DNA from: Erythrobasidium yunnanense
Lineage: Eukaryota; Basidiomycota; Cystobasidiomycetes; Erythrobasidiales; Erythrobasidiaceae
NCBI GenBank assembly: GCA_001600175.1
Contig: BCJC01000003.1
Coordinates: 186,001 to 250,000 of the forward strand
Direction of reading: 5' to 3'
DNA length: 64,000 nt
In this document: positions 22,708-34,941 of the stretch, in pieces
Layout of the letters: the number at the start of each line of letters is the position of its first letter
How positions within the stretch are numbered: position 1 is the stretch's first letter
Notes under the pieces: generated by a model
Seen by the model: the letters and a program-made list of their open reading frames with translations, nothing else
Told to the model about the DNA's origin: nothing
Databases searched by the model: none
Translations under genes and position numbers: made by a program

Positions 22708-23064
22708 TATCTCCACTATACGGCTTGCAGAAGCGTACATCTGCGTTTGTGACAATAACTGAAATAGTGAACAAGCGTGCGCATGCGGCATCGTGAATCA
22801 ACACTTCGCCATGCAACGCACGTGAGACGACCAGCCGGGATGTCGGTGAAAGCGGAGCTTTTGCTGGATCGCCTGTACCGATCTGCAACTGGACCACTAA
22901 ACGACGCCAGGTGGGCGAAGTTCATCAGTAAGCAGCGTGGTCAGCATCGTCTTCGGCAGTCCGAAATCCGGTCCACTCAGGCAGCATGACGACGTTGAAC
23001 TGCAACTGGCGAGAGAAAGATGACTTTCGGGAAGCTAGTATGCATAGAGAGAATAGCACGCCCA
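22708..23064. other. Convergent intergenic region
   Basis: About 360 bp between the stop of the TupA-like gene and the presumed stop of the minus-strand hypothetical gene. Nothing recognisable; expected to hold two terminators. Confidence 0.45.
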
Positions 23065-23805
23065 TCATTCTTCGTAAGGCTGCATCTTGAATGCCTTCAC
23101 TATGCTCCACAGGTCGCGGCTCGTTCTCTGAACAACTATGTCCACTTGCATGCTGGCTGACTGGGAGGCGGCAGCCTTCTGTCTCACGACAGTCGGAAGC
23201 TCTCGGGAAAGCACATGGATGTGTTTCCAAGTTCTCGCCCGAGCATGTCCAGGCGAGGCTTGGGCATGCCTTTCTTCTGCATATCGAAAACAACTGTCTG
23301 AGCCAGCATACGAGCATTGTCAGCTCTAAGCGAGACCCGTGATATCATCGTGCAGGTAATCACCACGGCTCTCTCCTCTTGATGAGTTCTCTTGCGTTTC
23401 TCGGCCATCCTCTCGTTGGTGCTCAAGCTGGCAGTGGCCTTGCGATGACTTGACTGTTTCAGCTGAGTAGCGGTTGCGTACAGGAGAGAGATGTGCTGAA
23501 GAGCGAGTTTTTGAGGCAGCGAGGGAATTGTCATGGCTATGTTCTCTGTTTCACGTCTTACCACGTCGTCCAACGCTCGGAGATAGAGTAGGGGTGTGAA
23601 GCGGTTGTCATCAGCAACATATGCGTATAGAAAGAGAGAAGAGACCGCTTCGTATCAATAAGCCTAAAAGCCTGCCGCAGACCGAATATAAATGCTCTGC
23701 AACCTCAAAGCGGGACTGTTTTGGTGCCGCTCTAAAGAGTGAGTCAAGGGATGCAGCATCCCCTATTAGCTCATCGCTCTGAGGCGACAGTGCAGATCCT
23801 TTCAT
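23065..23805 (-). CDS. Hypothetical helical protein, gene model uncertain
   Basis: I do not recognise this gene. Three stretches look coding on the minus strand: a start exon from ATG 23805 (MKGSALSPQSDELIGDAAS), a middle exon (FTPLLYLRALDDVVRRETEN...MTIPSLPQKLALQHISLLY) with a basic tail (MAEKRKRTHQEERAV), and a last exon (KAAASQSASMQVDIVVQRTS...VKAFKMQPYEE) with its stop at 23065-23067. The last acceptor (GAGACAG) is phase-compatible with a donor after EERA. The join between the first two exons has only a weak AAG acceptor and a phase problem, so the start may lie elsewhere. The product would be a mostly alpha-helical soluble protein near 190-200 residues. Confidence 0.35.
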
Positions 23806-23927
23806 GAAGCTGACACTGTAAGGGCGCGCACGCTAATCCTCTTTCGCAGCCCGCTTAAGAGCAGCATCAAGTCTCTGTAGCGTTGCTGTCTACATCCATG
23901 TGAGCTTCTCTCTGTATACGTATGCGT

Positions 23928-25505
23928 TTAGAACTGCAGAGAGAGGGCGAGGTCAGCTTGTTCCGAGCCGGTCTTCTTTGCCGTTGCCGCTCCTACCTTG
24001 TAAACTTGACTAGGTTGGTAGCCCATGTCACTAATCAAACCCTTAAGTGGACCCTGTGCATTGCCAGAGACATCAGCCAGCGATTTCGGGGGTCCATGGC
24101 GAGACTTGCCTGATCTTTGGGCGAGGCTTTGTTGCCGCAAACAGCTTCGACCATCGGAGGAGGACCTACAAGCACATCAGACGATATAGTGACACGTTAG
24201 ACATACTACGTACCGCAGACAAACAGCTTGATCTTTTCCGCTCTGCCAGGCATGGGCAGATGTTTCGCCAAGATCTCGTGGTTGACGAAACCTTTTTCGC
24301 CAGCGTAACCCCGACCTTCAGGTCTCTCAATGACATGCACCACCTTGAACTGATTAGGGTTCGCCTTGGACATGCGCTCGAATTCTTCTTTGAGGAGAAT
24401 GTCCTTCTCGGTAACGTTCGCGAATATCAGTGTAGCTTTAGTTTTATCGGCTGGGTTGGCTTCGATTGCTTGTAGCACCTGGTATCCGGGTGTAATTCCG
24501 GTACCGCCCATAATGAAAGCTACCTCTTCGAATTCGTTGGCTTTCCATTCTGCAGGAAGGAAAGTCCGAATATCGTGCAGCGGCCCGGGTCAGCTGGGAT
24601 AGTTGTACATGGTCATATACACTACTACTTACGGTGCTTGGGTAGAGGACCCTTAAAAGCAATCTCTTGGCCTGGCTTGAGGTCAAATAGATGAGTGGTG
24701 AAGGCGCCTCCGTCGTACTTCTTGATGAGGAAGTCCATGCTGTGACGATGATTTCAGCATTACCGGATGCACGCAGTGTGCTTGCGACTGACTGTCCCTT
24801 GGTGTTAGGCGTAGTGATCGGAGTGTATGGCCTAATTGCAGGCTTGCCCTTGCTGTCCAGCCCTTGCCCCTCGATCGTAGGCTTCATGAGAAGTGCAGAA
24901 GCTACTACAAGACCAGATTCCACTCCTTCTGGCAGCTCAAAGGAGAATACGCTCGAGTTGTGGTTGTATGGCTGCGGACATTGCTAAGCTTTCGCAATCT
25001 CTTCATTTCCCGAAGTGCGTATACACACCTTGACCTCCTTAAGCTTGAAGTTGACAAACTTGCTTGGGTCCAAAGCGCCTTTTGCGGGATCTGAGGAAGT
25101 GATGGCACCACCAGTTCCTGCGCTCGCATTTGTAGCCAAAGGTACGCCGGTAGCTTTCTCCACTGCATTCTCAGCCTTCTTGATCGTCTCTGGAGACGTG
25201 CGCGACAGGTAGTAGTATCCTCCAGCGGTTGCGACTCCAAGTCCGAGCTGGCATCAAATCAGTCAGCATGAGGAGGAAGGTTCGCATATGAGGGAGACTT
25301 GGGATCATTCACGAAGATCATAGCGAGGTTTGAGCTTGCATTGGAAGCTGCTGGGCCAGTAGCATATCTTCGGGTCTTTTCGTACCGCAAATCGTCATCA
25401 TCAGCTTTGCTTCTTCTTCAGCCGCGAACCAGGTTCTTCGCGCACCTGCTGTCTCGCAGCTGTTCGCGATGCTGTGCTAAGGCTTGAAAGAAGTGTACGA
25501 TTCAT
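23928..25505 (-). CDS. MCR1: Mitochondrial NADH-cytochrome b5 reductase
   Basis: FAD enzyme that passes electrons from NADH to cytochrome b5 or ascorbate radicals at mitochondria. The start exon (MNRTLLSSLSTASRTAARQQ) is a basic, Ser-rich targeting sequence. After splicing, a membrane anchor reads NLAMIFLGLGVATAGGYYYL. The FAD domain shows KPAIRPYTPITTPNTKGH, the RxYTxxT flavin motif, which appears only after removing an intron at about 24724-24782. It continues with MDFLIKKYDGGAFTTHLFDL and EIAFKGPLPK. The NADH domain has MGGTGITPGYQVLQAI, IFANVTEKDILLKEEFE and LFVCGT, and GPP after the final intron. The C-terminus is longer than usual for MCR1, with about 15 extra residues (KKTGSEQADLALSLQF) after QVYKV. 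About seven exons. Confidence 0.88.
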
Positions 25506-25750
25506 AGTGGATGTATATGGATGCGATAAGGACAAGAAGCAAGCCTGAAGGTCGATACAGATCTTGCGTGAAAGAAGTTAAGACCTGCTTAGACCTGTTG
25601 TAAAAGAGTGTTACACCACTGTGAATATCATCTGAAAGACTTGCCTTTAAGCATGACCTCGTCGATCATGCAGCTTGACACCTTCGACTTCAGCTCGACT
25701 TAACTGCTTCGAAAGTCCTCACAACGTCCAATCTACGCTTGCTCCGAACA

Positions 25751-26909
25751 ATGTCCACGTCTGCATCTACATCTGCATCACCTGCAAGGAAGGGCAAAGC
25801 TCCCGCAACGACTGTCAGCAAAAATGTAAAATTCAGCAGCGTACTCCGGGATGGAAAGCCGAAAGCAAGCACAAGCGCAAGCGCAATCATCGACGACAAT
25901 GATGATGAGATGGAGAACGGCGAAAAAAACGGCGACGATGATGCTGCAGAATGGCAGACGAGACAGCCGTCCAAAGCCACCGATGGAAATGCAGGACAGG
26001 ACAATGCAGACGACGACGATGATGCGGTCATGATCGATTCGCAATCCCTACTACCTCCTTCTTCCACTACTACTGGCGATGCGAACGGAGGAGAATCGTC
26101 ACAGCAAGGTTTACTCGCTTTTCCAGCATTGTCAGCAAAAGAAGCGCAAGGGAAGGTAGAGACGCAGACTAGGAAGATTGCTGTGCGTTTGTCTCGTCTC
26201 TACTTTGTCTGATATGGCCATCCACTGATTCGGAGTTCACCTCGACTGTCCGGCACGACAGATCCCTCCGCACAGAATGACACCATTGAAACGAGACTGG
26301 CCCAAGATCTATTCGCCTCTGGTAGATGATTGTGGTCTGATGGTCCGGATGAACGTAGCGAAGAAGAGCGTTGAGATGAAGGTAGGCCGTACCCTTCGTT
26401 TCGACTGGCTTACAAGCTGAAGACCGCTGTACTATGTAGACATCGAAGCACACCCCTGCTCCATCCTCCACTATCCTGCAAAGGGCTGTGGACTTCGTGA
26501 CTGCGTACGGCCTTGGCTTCTCTGCAGAAGATGCCGTAGCGCTTTTACGGATGGAAGACCTGTTCGTTGAGACATTCGAGGTGAGCTGCGCCAATACCTA
26601 CATCCTTATGTTGCGTATACTGACGCAAGGATATTGTTCCAGATCCGCGACGTCAAGTCCCTGTCGGGCGACCATCTTTCCCGTGCAATCGGGCGTATAG
26701 CAGGCAAAGACGGCAAGACGCGCTTCACGATCGAGAATGCCAGCAAGACTCGCATTGTTTTAGCGGACCAGAAGATCCATATACTTGGAACGTTCAACTC
26801 TATCAAGATTGCAAGAGACGCAGTCTGTAACCTGATCTTGGGTGCACCGAATGGGAAAGTGTCGGCGAACTTAAACAAGGTGGCGGCTAGACAGAGAGGT
26901 AGATTCTGA
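25751..26909 (+). CDS. PNO1: Pre-rRNA-processing protein PNO1/DIM2 (KH domain)
   Basis: Small-subunit ribosome biogenesis factor that binds the 3' region of 18S rRNA with its KH domain and recruits the dimethylase and the Nob1 endonuclease. A low-complexity acidic N-terminus ([24 protein letters not shown]) precedes [19 protein letters not shown], the family's first conserved block. Then follow [13 protein letters not shown]-like and [20 protein letters not shown]. The KH core is [19 protein letters not shown] with [20 protein letters not shown], and the protein ends [11 protein letters not shown], the near-invariant PNO1 tail. Four exons, with introns at about 26180-26260, 26381-26438 and 26581-26640. 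Length is near 300 residues, slightly above the family because of the N-terminal extension. Confidence 0.92.
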
Positions 26910-27334
26910 GTGCAGTGTGAGGTGTCTGTGGGAGACGTCTCGCCCAATCAGGCTGGCTTGAAGTGGTTCTCTCGATGATCTGGCGCTGCTTTCGGTTTGT
27001 TGTTGCGATAGAGGACTGAAACATCTTGGTTTCTGGCCAAGAAAGCTTGATATGATTCTTGTCTTGACGGGAAAGTCTGCCGACACAGTTTTCAGCGAAG
27101 AAACGGCTATCATAGGTCTCGGTCTTACTCATAAGCACCTATTACTACGATGCTCCTTCGCTTTATGCTTACTGAGTCGGCGCTGCTGCTTCGTCCGTAA
27201 CTGTCATAACTCCGCTCGACATCATTTGTCAAAGTCTTTTGGTCACGTCAACCTATAAATACTGCCTCAAAAAATGACACTTTCCACCTCTTCTTGGTTC
27301 TCAGCCTTACCACCACAGCATACTATCGTCAACA
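26910..27334. other. Intergenic: PNO1 terminator and exporter promoter
   Basis: About 425 bp without a gene. It ends in a promoter-like segment with a TATAAAT box at 27254-27260 and pyrimidine-rich leader before the ATG at 27335. Confidence 0.5.
27254..27260 (+). promoter_or_regulatory. TATA box of the MFS exporter
   Basis: TATAAAT about 75 bp before the start codon at 27335, preceded closely by CACGTCA (an E-box/CRE-like word at 27244-27250). The position is right for a fungal core promoter. Confidence 0.5.
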
Positions 27335-29590
27335 ATGAGCGATACATCGACTGCAGTAAGCGAGACCAATGAGTCGCGGCCTCATCGAGCAACGAGCATG
27401 CAAGTCGCTGCCGGGGTTAGCAACCCGGATCAATATACGAAAGCTCGCAGGCCATGGCGACCAAGAGTTACACCTTTTCCTCACATACTGCATCAAGACT
27501 ATCGTGGAGATGGCAGCGAAAGCGATCCTTTTATTGTGCGACCTGTTTTCTTCTTTATCTCCGCATAAAACCGCTGACCTCATCTCTTAGGTCTCGTGGC
27601 TCGAGAAAGATCCTGAGAATCCACAAACGTACTCGCAAACATACAAATGGATAGTTACGATGATGGTTGCTGTCTCGACGTTGGCAGTCGCGCTGGCGTC
27701 AAGCGGGCTTTCCGGAGCGACAAACAGTATAGCGGCAGACTTCGCAGAAAGTAGAACGACAGTCCTGGCTCTCGTTACTTCCATCTTCGTGCTTGGATTT
27801 GCCATAGGACCCTTGGTCTGGGCACCGGCATCCGAGATCTACGGAAGAAGAACGACCCTCCTCATCTCATACTTCTTCTTTACGCTATGGAACGCTGTGG
27901 CTATCGCGTCTCCGAATATAGCAGCTCTCATCGTCTTCCGCTTCCTAGCTGGCGGCTTTGGCAGTTCTCCATTGACGTATGCGAATCTCTTCGATTCCTT
28001 GTCGAGCACATCATGACTGATTATATTGTAATGGGACCTGTAGTAATGCTGGTGGTACAATTTCCGACATCTTCTCTGCGAACCAGAGGGGACTAGCCAT
28101 GGCAATATTCGCGTCGGCGCCGTTTCTTGTAAGCTTTCTCGAGGTGTACAAGGGGGACCTTAGGCTGATATCGGTATGACAGGGTCCGGCACTAGGTCCA
28201 ATGTACGTAATGCAAACGCTTGGACCCCTAAAAATGTATCTGACTGAATCTATCTACTGCAGCTGCGGAGGTTTCATAGGAATGGCAGGAGGATGGCGAT
28301 GGGTTGCTGCTTTCCTTGCTCTCTTCACAGCTGTGTTGACCGTGATGTGCTTCTTCTTCGGTACGTACCGATAAGACTGGCTCAAATATGAGTCTGTAGC
28401 TGACTTGCTATGCCACAGTGCCCGAGACGTATGCGCCGACCCTCCTACGTGAGCGAGCCAGGCTTCTCTCGAAAGTTACGGGTCAATACTATCGAGCTTC
28501 GGTCGATGCCAAGAAGCCTTTGGACATCAAGGTGCTGATCAAGACCAGTCTTGGAAGACCATGGATCCTCCTCTTCAGGGAGCCGATCGTACTGGCTATC
28601 AGTATCTATATGTCTATCATCTATGGAACACTCTATATGGTGAGTACTTGCTCTTCAGCATATGCAAGTAGCTGACGGATGCCGCACTCGTGATAGCTCT
28701 TCGGTGCGTTCCCAATAGGTAAGATTTCTGGTACTGTCTGCGCACAGAGACAAGACTGAACCACTTTACTGTCCCTTCAGTGTTCGAGCAAGGTCACGGC
28801 TTCAATCCCGGAGAGAGTGGACTCGCCTTCTTGGGTCTCATCGTTGGTATGGTCATTGCGGTAGCATACATCATATTCTACGTCAACCCCAACTACGTCA
28901 AGCTTGCTGCAAAAGCCGAAGGAGGAAGAGCTGCGCCTGAAGCCAGACTGCCTCCATCGATCATCGGTGCTGTGCTGCTCGTCATTGGCCTGGCCTGGTT
29001 TGCTGCTACAGATGGGCCGAACATTCATTGGATCGTGCCAATCCTGGCGTAAGCTCGCTAGCCCCTGATTCCCGCTCACGTTGCTGACGCTGCGACCTGG
29101 CTCTCCGATCACGCAGAGGTATTCCTTTCTCCACTGGCATGTTGCTCGTATTCTTGAGCTTGATGAACTACCTCGTCGATTGTTATGTGAGTTTTCCGAA
29201 CGACCGGCCCTTGGTCGGACCTGACTCTCGTTCTTAGGTCATCTACGCCGCTTCTGTCTTGGCAGCAAACTCCGTTCTGAGAAGTCTCTTTGGCTTTGCA
29301 TTCCCACTTTTTGTAACAGAAATGCTCAAGTAAGCGGCGACTGCGATCATCCGGCCACACTACGAGCTTCTGACCTATGTTTCTTGACTTCTCATCGCAG
29401 TAATCTCGGTGTTAACTGGGGAGTCTCAATTCCAGGTTTCCTTGCGCTCCTCATGTTACCTGCCCCGATCCTCTTTTACAAGTTTGGCAAACAGATCCGT
29501 GACTCGTGCAAGTACACAAAGCTGGCGGAAGAGGCTTTGCAAAGTATGATAGAGAGCTCAAAACCGAGAGAAAAGAAAGCAGAGCCGTGA
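27335..29590 (+). CDS. MFS multidrug/polyamine exporter (DHA1 family)
   Basis: Plasma-membrane proton antiporter of the DHA1 (TPO/FLR-like) group that exports drugs or polyamines. The cytosolic N-terminus ends SWLEKDPENPQTYSQTYKW, the typical xDPxNPxxW entry to helix 1. Loop 2-3 has PLVWAPASEIYGRR, motif A of DHA1. Motif C-like glycines and helix 4 (IVFRFLAGGFGSSPLTNAGG) appear only after excising an intron at 27977-28042. Then come GGWRWVAAFLALFTAVLTV, VPETYAPTLLRERA, SIYMSIIYGTLYMLFGAFPI and MNYLVDCYVIYAASVLAANS. The end reads SSKPREKKAEP. About nine exons. It is followed closely (247 bp) by the convergent Zn2Cys6 regulator. Confidence 0.9.
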
Positions 29591-29837
29591 TGCTTGCGAC
29601 AACGCGAGACTCGCGTTGGAGCTCGAGAGCTCAGGCGCTTTCCGCTTGATGCAGTTGTAAGCAGTTCGGCCCACGATGGCATGTTGTTAGAGTACTAGTC
29701 TAGTAATTCAGAGATCATCTAGTCGCAACAAAAGCGCTGACGGACTCGTACCCGGTGCGAAGCCTGCGAGGAGACCACTTTGAATTCATGGCTAATAAAC
29801 AATGCTGGGACAACGATGCTGGTACGACGGTGTCACT

Positions 29838-32126
29838 TTAAAAGCCGTTATGCGTCTCTGTAGGACGGTATGTGAGAAAGTCGAAAGCGGATGTCCCTAA
29901 CCCTAGATCGAAAGGCCAATCGCTGAAGAAATCGTTACTCAAGTTCGACTCGAGGCTGCTTCCCGTTAACCCTAGTGCTACGCTCTCGACGCCATCAGAA
30001 GCTCGGTTGACAAGGCCTGGAGCAACTGTTGCAAAGATATCTTGACTGGCATGGGGTGGTTCGCTGGAAACTTGCGACGGCCCGCCGGTTGGCTTCGGCA
30101 TGATACTATGAAATATCTGACGCTGTTCTTGCTGTGCTGAGCAAGCGGCTATGCGCTGGTCGATGCGATCAACGTGGACCTGTATTCTAGCGCTTGTACC
30201 CGCAGCGAAAGCAAGGGTGCTTTCTAGTCCGGCCAGAAGGTTTGCCAATGCTGACCTACATTACGGTCAGAGAGGCATAGTATACTACGTTGGGAGACTT
30301 ACAGTACGTTTCGCACTTGCAAATAGGAGTATTGCGATAGCTCGTTCGTCTGTACCATGCTACCAAGTAGATTGCCGATACCAGCAAGATGGTGCAGCTG
30401 ATATAGAAGTGGTCCATCAGCGCCATTGAATAACGATAGAAAGTCCTTGAGAGCTTACTAGCGGAGCGCTTATAGCCAGAAGGTAAGCGGTCGGGATGCG
30501 ACAAATACCATCAATAAGTTCTCCTGCTACCTGGCATTTGCGGTCCACACTCGCTTCTTGCTGCAGTAAGGCCATCTTGAGAGTCTGGGCGGCATCTTCT
30601 CAGCCGTCACGAACAGTTCGGCTGAGTAGTGGACGTTCAATACCTGCATCGTGACGATAATATTTGCCGTCTGAAAGGTACATCGGTCTTGCTCAAGAGA
30701 ACCTGTCATAGAGTGTGCCTCCTTGAATTTGGCTGGCAAATTACCATACATCCGCTGCATGTGCAATAAAATAGTGTCTGGAGCGTATGATATTGGAAAG
30801 AGGCTTGCGAAGACGGTGGACGCCTGTTGGCTATTCTCTACGACGTGTTCCAATATCCGATACAGATCGGTCGTGAAGTTCCAGCCGCGAATCCAGGATA
30901 TAGAGCTGCCAAGACTCTGGCCGTCTGTCGCTATTGCTTCAGAAGGATATGATACAGCGCTTAAGGCTTCGCGATGTCGGATGATACCACCAAAGACCAC
31001 AGATGCGTAAACATCAAGTGTATAGATCGACCAAAACTAGACAGACGGTGTAAGCTTACGATTCTGCTGTATGTACCATAGGAACGTACTAGTATCCTTC
31101 GTTCGTCGCGCTCCAGCTCGCTCAGCTGGGGCGGCCACCGAGACTCTTGATGGAAAGAGTGTACAGCGGACAAAGTCAGGTATCGTCCCAGCATCATCTG
31201 GAAATTTGACAATTCTGCATCTTGCACAGATAGAATTGCGAGTAGCGCGTACGTTCGCATGTAATTAAAGGCATCTGATGCATCTTGAGAGGCTGCATGC
31301 TGACGAGGTAACAGCCTCATGCAGGCTTGCGACCAGGCTTCAGCTGGGACGGATGCTAGATTGCTGTCAAATGGTGACAAGGAAGCCTGGTCACGGATGC
31401 GAGCGGATGCCAACGCAGCGACTGCTAAAGTGAGCACACAGGCGCTCCTACTCTGCTTGTGCTTTCCCACGCGGACGAAGTCTTCGTATGTAGGCCAATG
31501 GAAGAAGGGGAAGCTGTTTAATAGTCATTAGCATGATTCGCACATCATGGACCCTCTGAAATTTACATCGGATAGATTAGGCGATGGTAGACATCGAGAA
31601 GACCGGTCACACTTTGATCGCCTGTAAGATCGGGCCACGCCCAAGGACTCGCTGGATCAGATGCTATTGGTGAGAGGTTGCTGAAGGACTCTTCACGATT
31701 ACTTCCCGCTTGATGACCGTTCGGGACCGCAAGCTCAAAGGCTGAGGTTGGAGAAGTAGTTTCAAAGGTAGACGGAGCTAGAGTGGATGTAGCGCCTGAG
31801 CGAGGCTGTAGAGTATGCAATCAGCTCCCATGCTGTCACCGGTCAACGCCTCTCTTTAGCCGACTCACACCACGCTTCTTCGCAGGACGATCGAAGGTGC
31901 AGACCCTTTCTGCGCTAGACTGACATCGTCGACATGAGGTGCTGCCTTCGTCTACCTGGCACTGGGACGATGAAGGAAAGTCTGCACGCTGTCCAAGCAG
32001 TCATAAATTCGAAGTCACCTTGGCCGAAACGCGATGGCATTCATCGCAAGCTCGAGAAACACGCTTGCGTTTGATGCTGGTGCTAGCTTGAGTAGTAGCT
32101 GTCTGATCTTCGACGTCGACAGACAT
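29838..32126 (-). CDS. Zn2Cys6 transcription factor with fungal-specific TF domain
   Basis: Sequence-specific DNA-binding regulator. The zinc cluster is split by an intron at about 31967-32021: RACDECHRVSAK joins CQVDEGSTSCRRC and QSSAERVC, giving six cysteines spaced 2-6-8-2-7. A basic stretch (IKRKRVSRA) lies in front and RPAKKRG behind. The middle part carries the fungal_trans domain, with FPFFHWPTYEDF-like entry, LAILSVQDAELSNFQMMLGR, then DERRILFWSIYTLD and VVFGGIIRHREALS. The acidic C-terminus (FFSDWPFDLGLGTSAFDFL) could activate transcription. ATG at 32126 is preferred since no upstream ATG is in frame. Its gene follows the sugar transporter on the same strand at 298 bp, so it may regulate that transporter and the divergent kinase. 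Confidence 0.85.
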
Positions 32127-32424
32127 GTCGGGCAAGTCAAAGTTGACGCATGCGGAGTCTTGGGAGCGAAACCGAGTTCGTTTAATCAACAAGAAGGCTT
32201 GAGGGACGCCAGAGTACACGCACACAGTGTGACTGTGTCAGCTGCTCGGGTTCGCGGCAAGCTGCAGCTTGAAACAACTAGCTACCCCTAAAGCGCGAGA
32301 CATTGATGGTCTCAGGAGTGTGAAAACATTCATTTTACCCTCGTATCCAGCAATAAAGAACTATGCGCATTGGCACCAAGACAACAACTCAACACTCTAG
32401 CGAAAAGCGCCTCCTTCGCGCACA

Positions 32425-34485
32425 TTAAGCCATCATCTCCTCCTTCTTCCCGTTCATTCTCTCATCGTTGCTGTGCACATCTTCGCTGCCGGTATGCGCG
32501 CTATCGCCAGCCAGAATATCGCCATTGTGTGCCCGCCATGCAGCCTCTGATGCTTTGTAGGTAGGTGAGTCGGGCTTGAACAGGATCATCGAGATTGCCT
32601 CAAGCGAGCGATCCTTTGTCTCAGGGTAGATGTAGAAGACAATCAAGATCCAAAGAAGATTGAGCCCTCCAAATAAGAAGTATGTTCGACTACCGATGTT
32701 GCCGAACATGATTGGGTTCACTGTTGATGGAGAAGCGTCAGCACAGCAGGCTGCGATACTCTTGCAATCTGGCACCTACCTAGCACTGTCATACCGACAC
32801 CGAGAGCCCATCCAGTGATCTGTCAATGCCATCAGCCTTTATTCCCAAGTCTCCTAACAGGAGACACCTACTCCGAAACCATTTCCTTGGGCTCGCAGAT
32901 GAGCAGGGAAGAACTCTGTTGGCAGCAGGAAAGCGATGGTTCCCCAGGTCGAAGCGTAAATCAAGTTGAAGCTGCGTAACCCACGTAGTCAGTCATCCAG
33001 CCCGTACAACGGAAGACACATGCGGCTTACAGGAAGAGCATTGTGACAGCGGCAGGAGCGATCGATGCTGCCTTCGATGGATCCGCTCGCGAACCTTCGT
33101 AGAGCGAAGCAGCGATGATATTAACGGCAGCGAGACCAGCAGCACCCATCATCAAGCACTTTCTCCGTCCCATTTTGTCAACGATGACAGCGGAAATGAT
33201 GGTACCGACGATGCCGATAGTGTTCAGGCCTCCAGCAAGACCATTCTGCTTGATCGAGCTGTATCCAGCTTGGCTTAGAAGAACAGGAGAGTATGCAGTA
33301 ACAGCGGTGATACCGGTCCAAGACGCCATGAGCTGAAGCCAGATGCAGAGCCATGCTCTTCGTCCAATGTGCGGAGCTTCGGGAGTGGAGGTGCGGCCGC
33401 ATAAGATCCTGACGAACTCGACCGGCGAGCTGGCGTGGGCACTCTTCGCAGCCTCAGCCATCTCTGCATATTCTACCTTGATGTCGTCACTCCCTCGGAC
33501 ACGCTGAAGAACCTCGTAAGCTTCTTCGTTCTTGCCAACGCTGATGAGGTACCGAGGGGAGTCCGGGAGCATCTTGATAAATGCAGCGAGAAGAATGGCT
33601 GGCAGGCACTGGAAAGCCAGCAGGAAGCGCCATCGAACAGCTGAATACCCTTCGAGACCATTGTCTCCTTTGACGAACGCGAGACCGAAGGAAAGCCAGT
33701 AAGCGACAGAGATACCGAGATAATTGGCCTATGGATGCTTTGTTAGCTCACAGAAACTGACAATGACTCGACAAAACAGCTTACAATGAAGACGAGCCCG
33801 AGGAATCGGCCTCGTTCTTGTGCTCCTGATACTTCTGCACAGTAGACGGGCACTATGCCTGTGAGTGCACCTGTGCCAAGACCAGTCACGACTCGAGCTA
33901 CCAGGATGAAGCTTGACGACTGAGTGGCTGCCTGAAGAGCGCCGCCAACCAGTGCAAACAAGGCTCCAATAAAGATACCGTTAATACGACCACGTCTAAA
34001 GGCAGCAAAGAGTGTTAATACGATCCACGACTGATTGACAGGGTCCTTACTTGTCTGCGAGCCAACCTCCAGCAAAGCAACCGACGATCGCACCTGAAAA
34101 ATACTGCGTCAGGTTGGTGAACCGTCATAGACTAAGATGTTATACTGACCGAGATAGTAGATAGACACGATACCGCCTTGATGCACTGTATCAGTGACGG
34201 TGCCATCAGGCAGGCCAATTCCGACGGTTTGAACATAATCGGGCGAGGCCTAGCACCTAAACTCAGCTTCTTGCCAAACCTTACCAGGTAGATTGACTGA
34301 CATTAACACCTCCCATGACACCTGGAAAGAAGGCCATATAGTCAGCGAGATCTTCTTTGCGACTGAGGGTGCGAAAGCTTGCCCTGATCATAACCTTCGA
34401 AGAAGATGGCAATGAGGGAAAAGGCCTGAATTGCGAAATTCAACTGCCCTGTGCTGAGATGTTTCCAGAAGTCGAGGTAGCCCAT
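32425..34485 (-). CDS. MFS sugar porter
   Basis: Twelve-helix proton-coupled sugar importer of the plasma membrane (TC 2.A.1.1). It starts MGYLDFWKHLSTGQLNFAIQ with helix 1 ending FEGYDQGVMGG. Family signatures are AGGWLADK...RRGRINGI (loop 2-3), ARVVTGLGTGALTGIVPVYC with EVSGAQERGR (the R-G-x-G...PxYxxE motif), LPDSPRYLISVGKNEEAYEV (the PESPR motif with Asp for Glu), VDKMGRRKCLMMG (loop 8-9), and FYIYPETKDRSLEAI (PETK, end of helix 12). About ten exons. The tail is acidic and Ser-rich. It is transcribed divergently from the levoglucosan-kinase-like gene across 456 bp, a layout that suggests shared control and related substrates. The actual sugar is not readable from sequence. Confidence 0.88.
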
Positions 34486-34941
34486 GATGCCGATCAAGCG
34501 GTCTTCCTTATTATATAGGTATCACTCGCAGATGTTCCGTGAGTATGAAATGCAAGGTTGGGAGAGATGAGGAATTCAGAGTAGCGTGGAAAAGAAAGGA
34601 AGAAGAGGAGAAGCGGAGTGTCCAGAGTTGTCCTTAAGTAGGTGGCCCAAGGCCTATATCACAGGGAGGAGGGGATCACCACATAATTAACAGATTGGTT
34701 TAGCAGCGACCAAGAACCCTCTCTTTCTCTGAGAGAAAAAGCGGCCCCGCGGGTGACAGACATCATTTTATGTCAGGCCGAGCCGGAGATTGCCACCGCA
34801 ACGGATTCTCATTCCCTTTCATAGCGCTTAAATTACGGCTAAACGAGGTGTCATCGCCGAGACAAGTCCCGCACCACGATGGGAAGATCCTATTGCTTCT
34901 CTTCTTCGACAGCACGCATATTCCACAGCTGAAAAGACATC
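34486..34941. promoter_or_regulatory. Divergent promoter shared by sugar porter and anhydrosugar kinase
   Basis: A 456-bp spacer between two outward-facing start codons. It contains CGG-type words typical of Zn2Cys6 binding sites (for example GCGGCCCCGCGGG at about 34740-34752, which has an inverted CGG/CCG arrangement). A local Zn2Cys6 gene is encoded two genes away. Site function is inferred only. Confidence 0.45.

Noticed and set aside
29880-29910. CCCTAACCCTA telomere-like word
   Set aside because: Only two units, inside the coding sequence of the Zn2Cys6 factor; no array.
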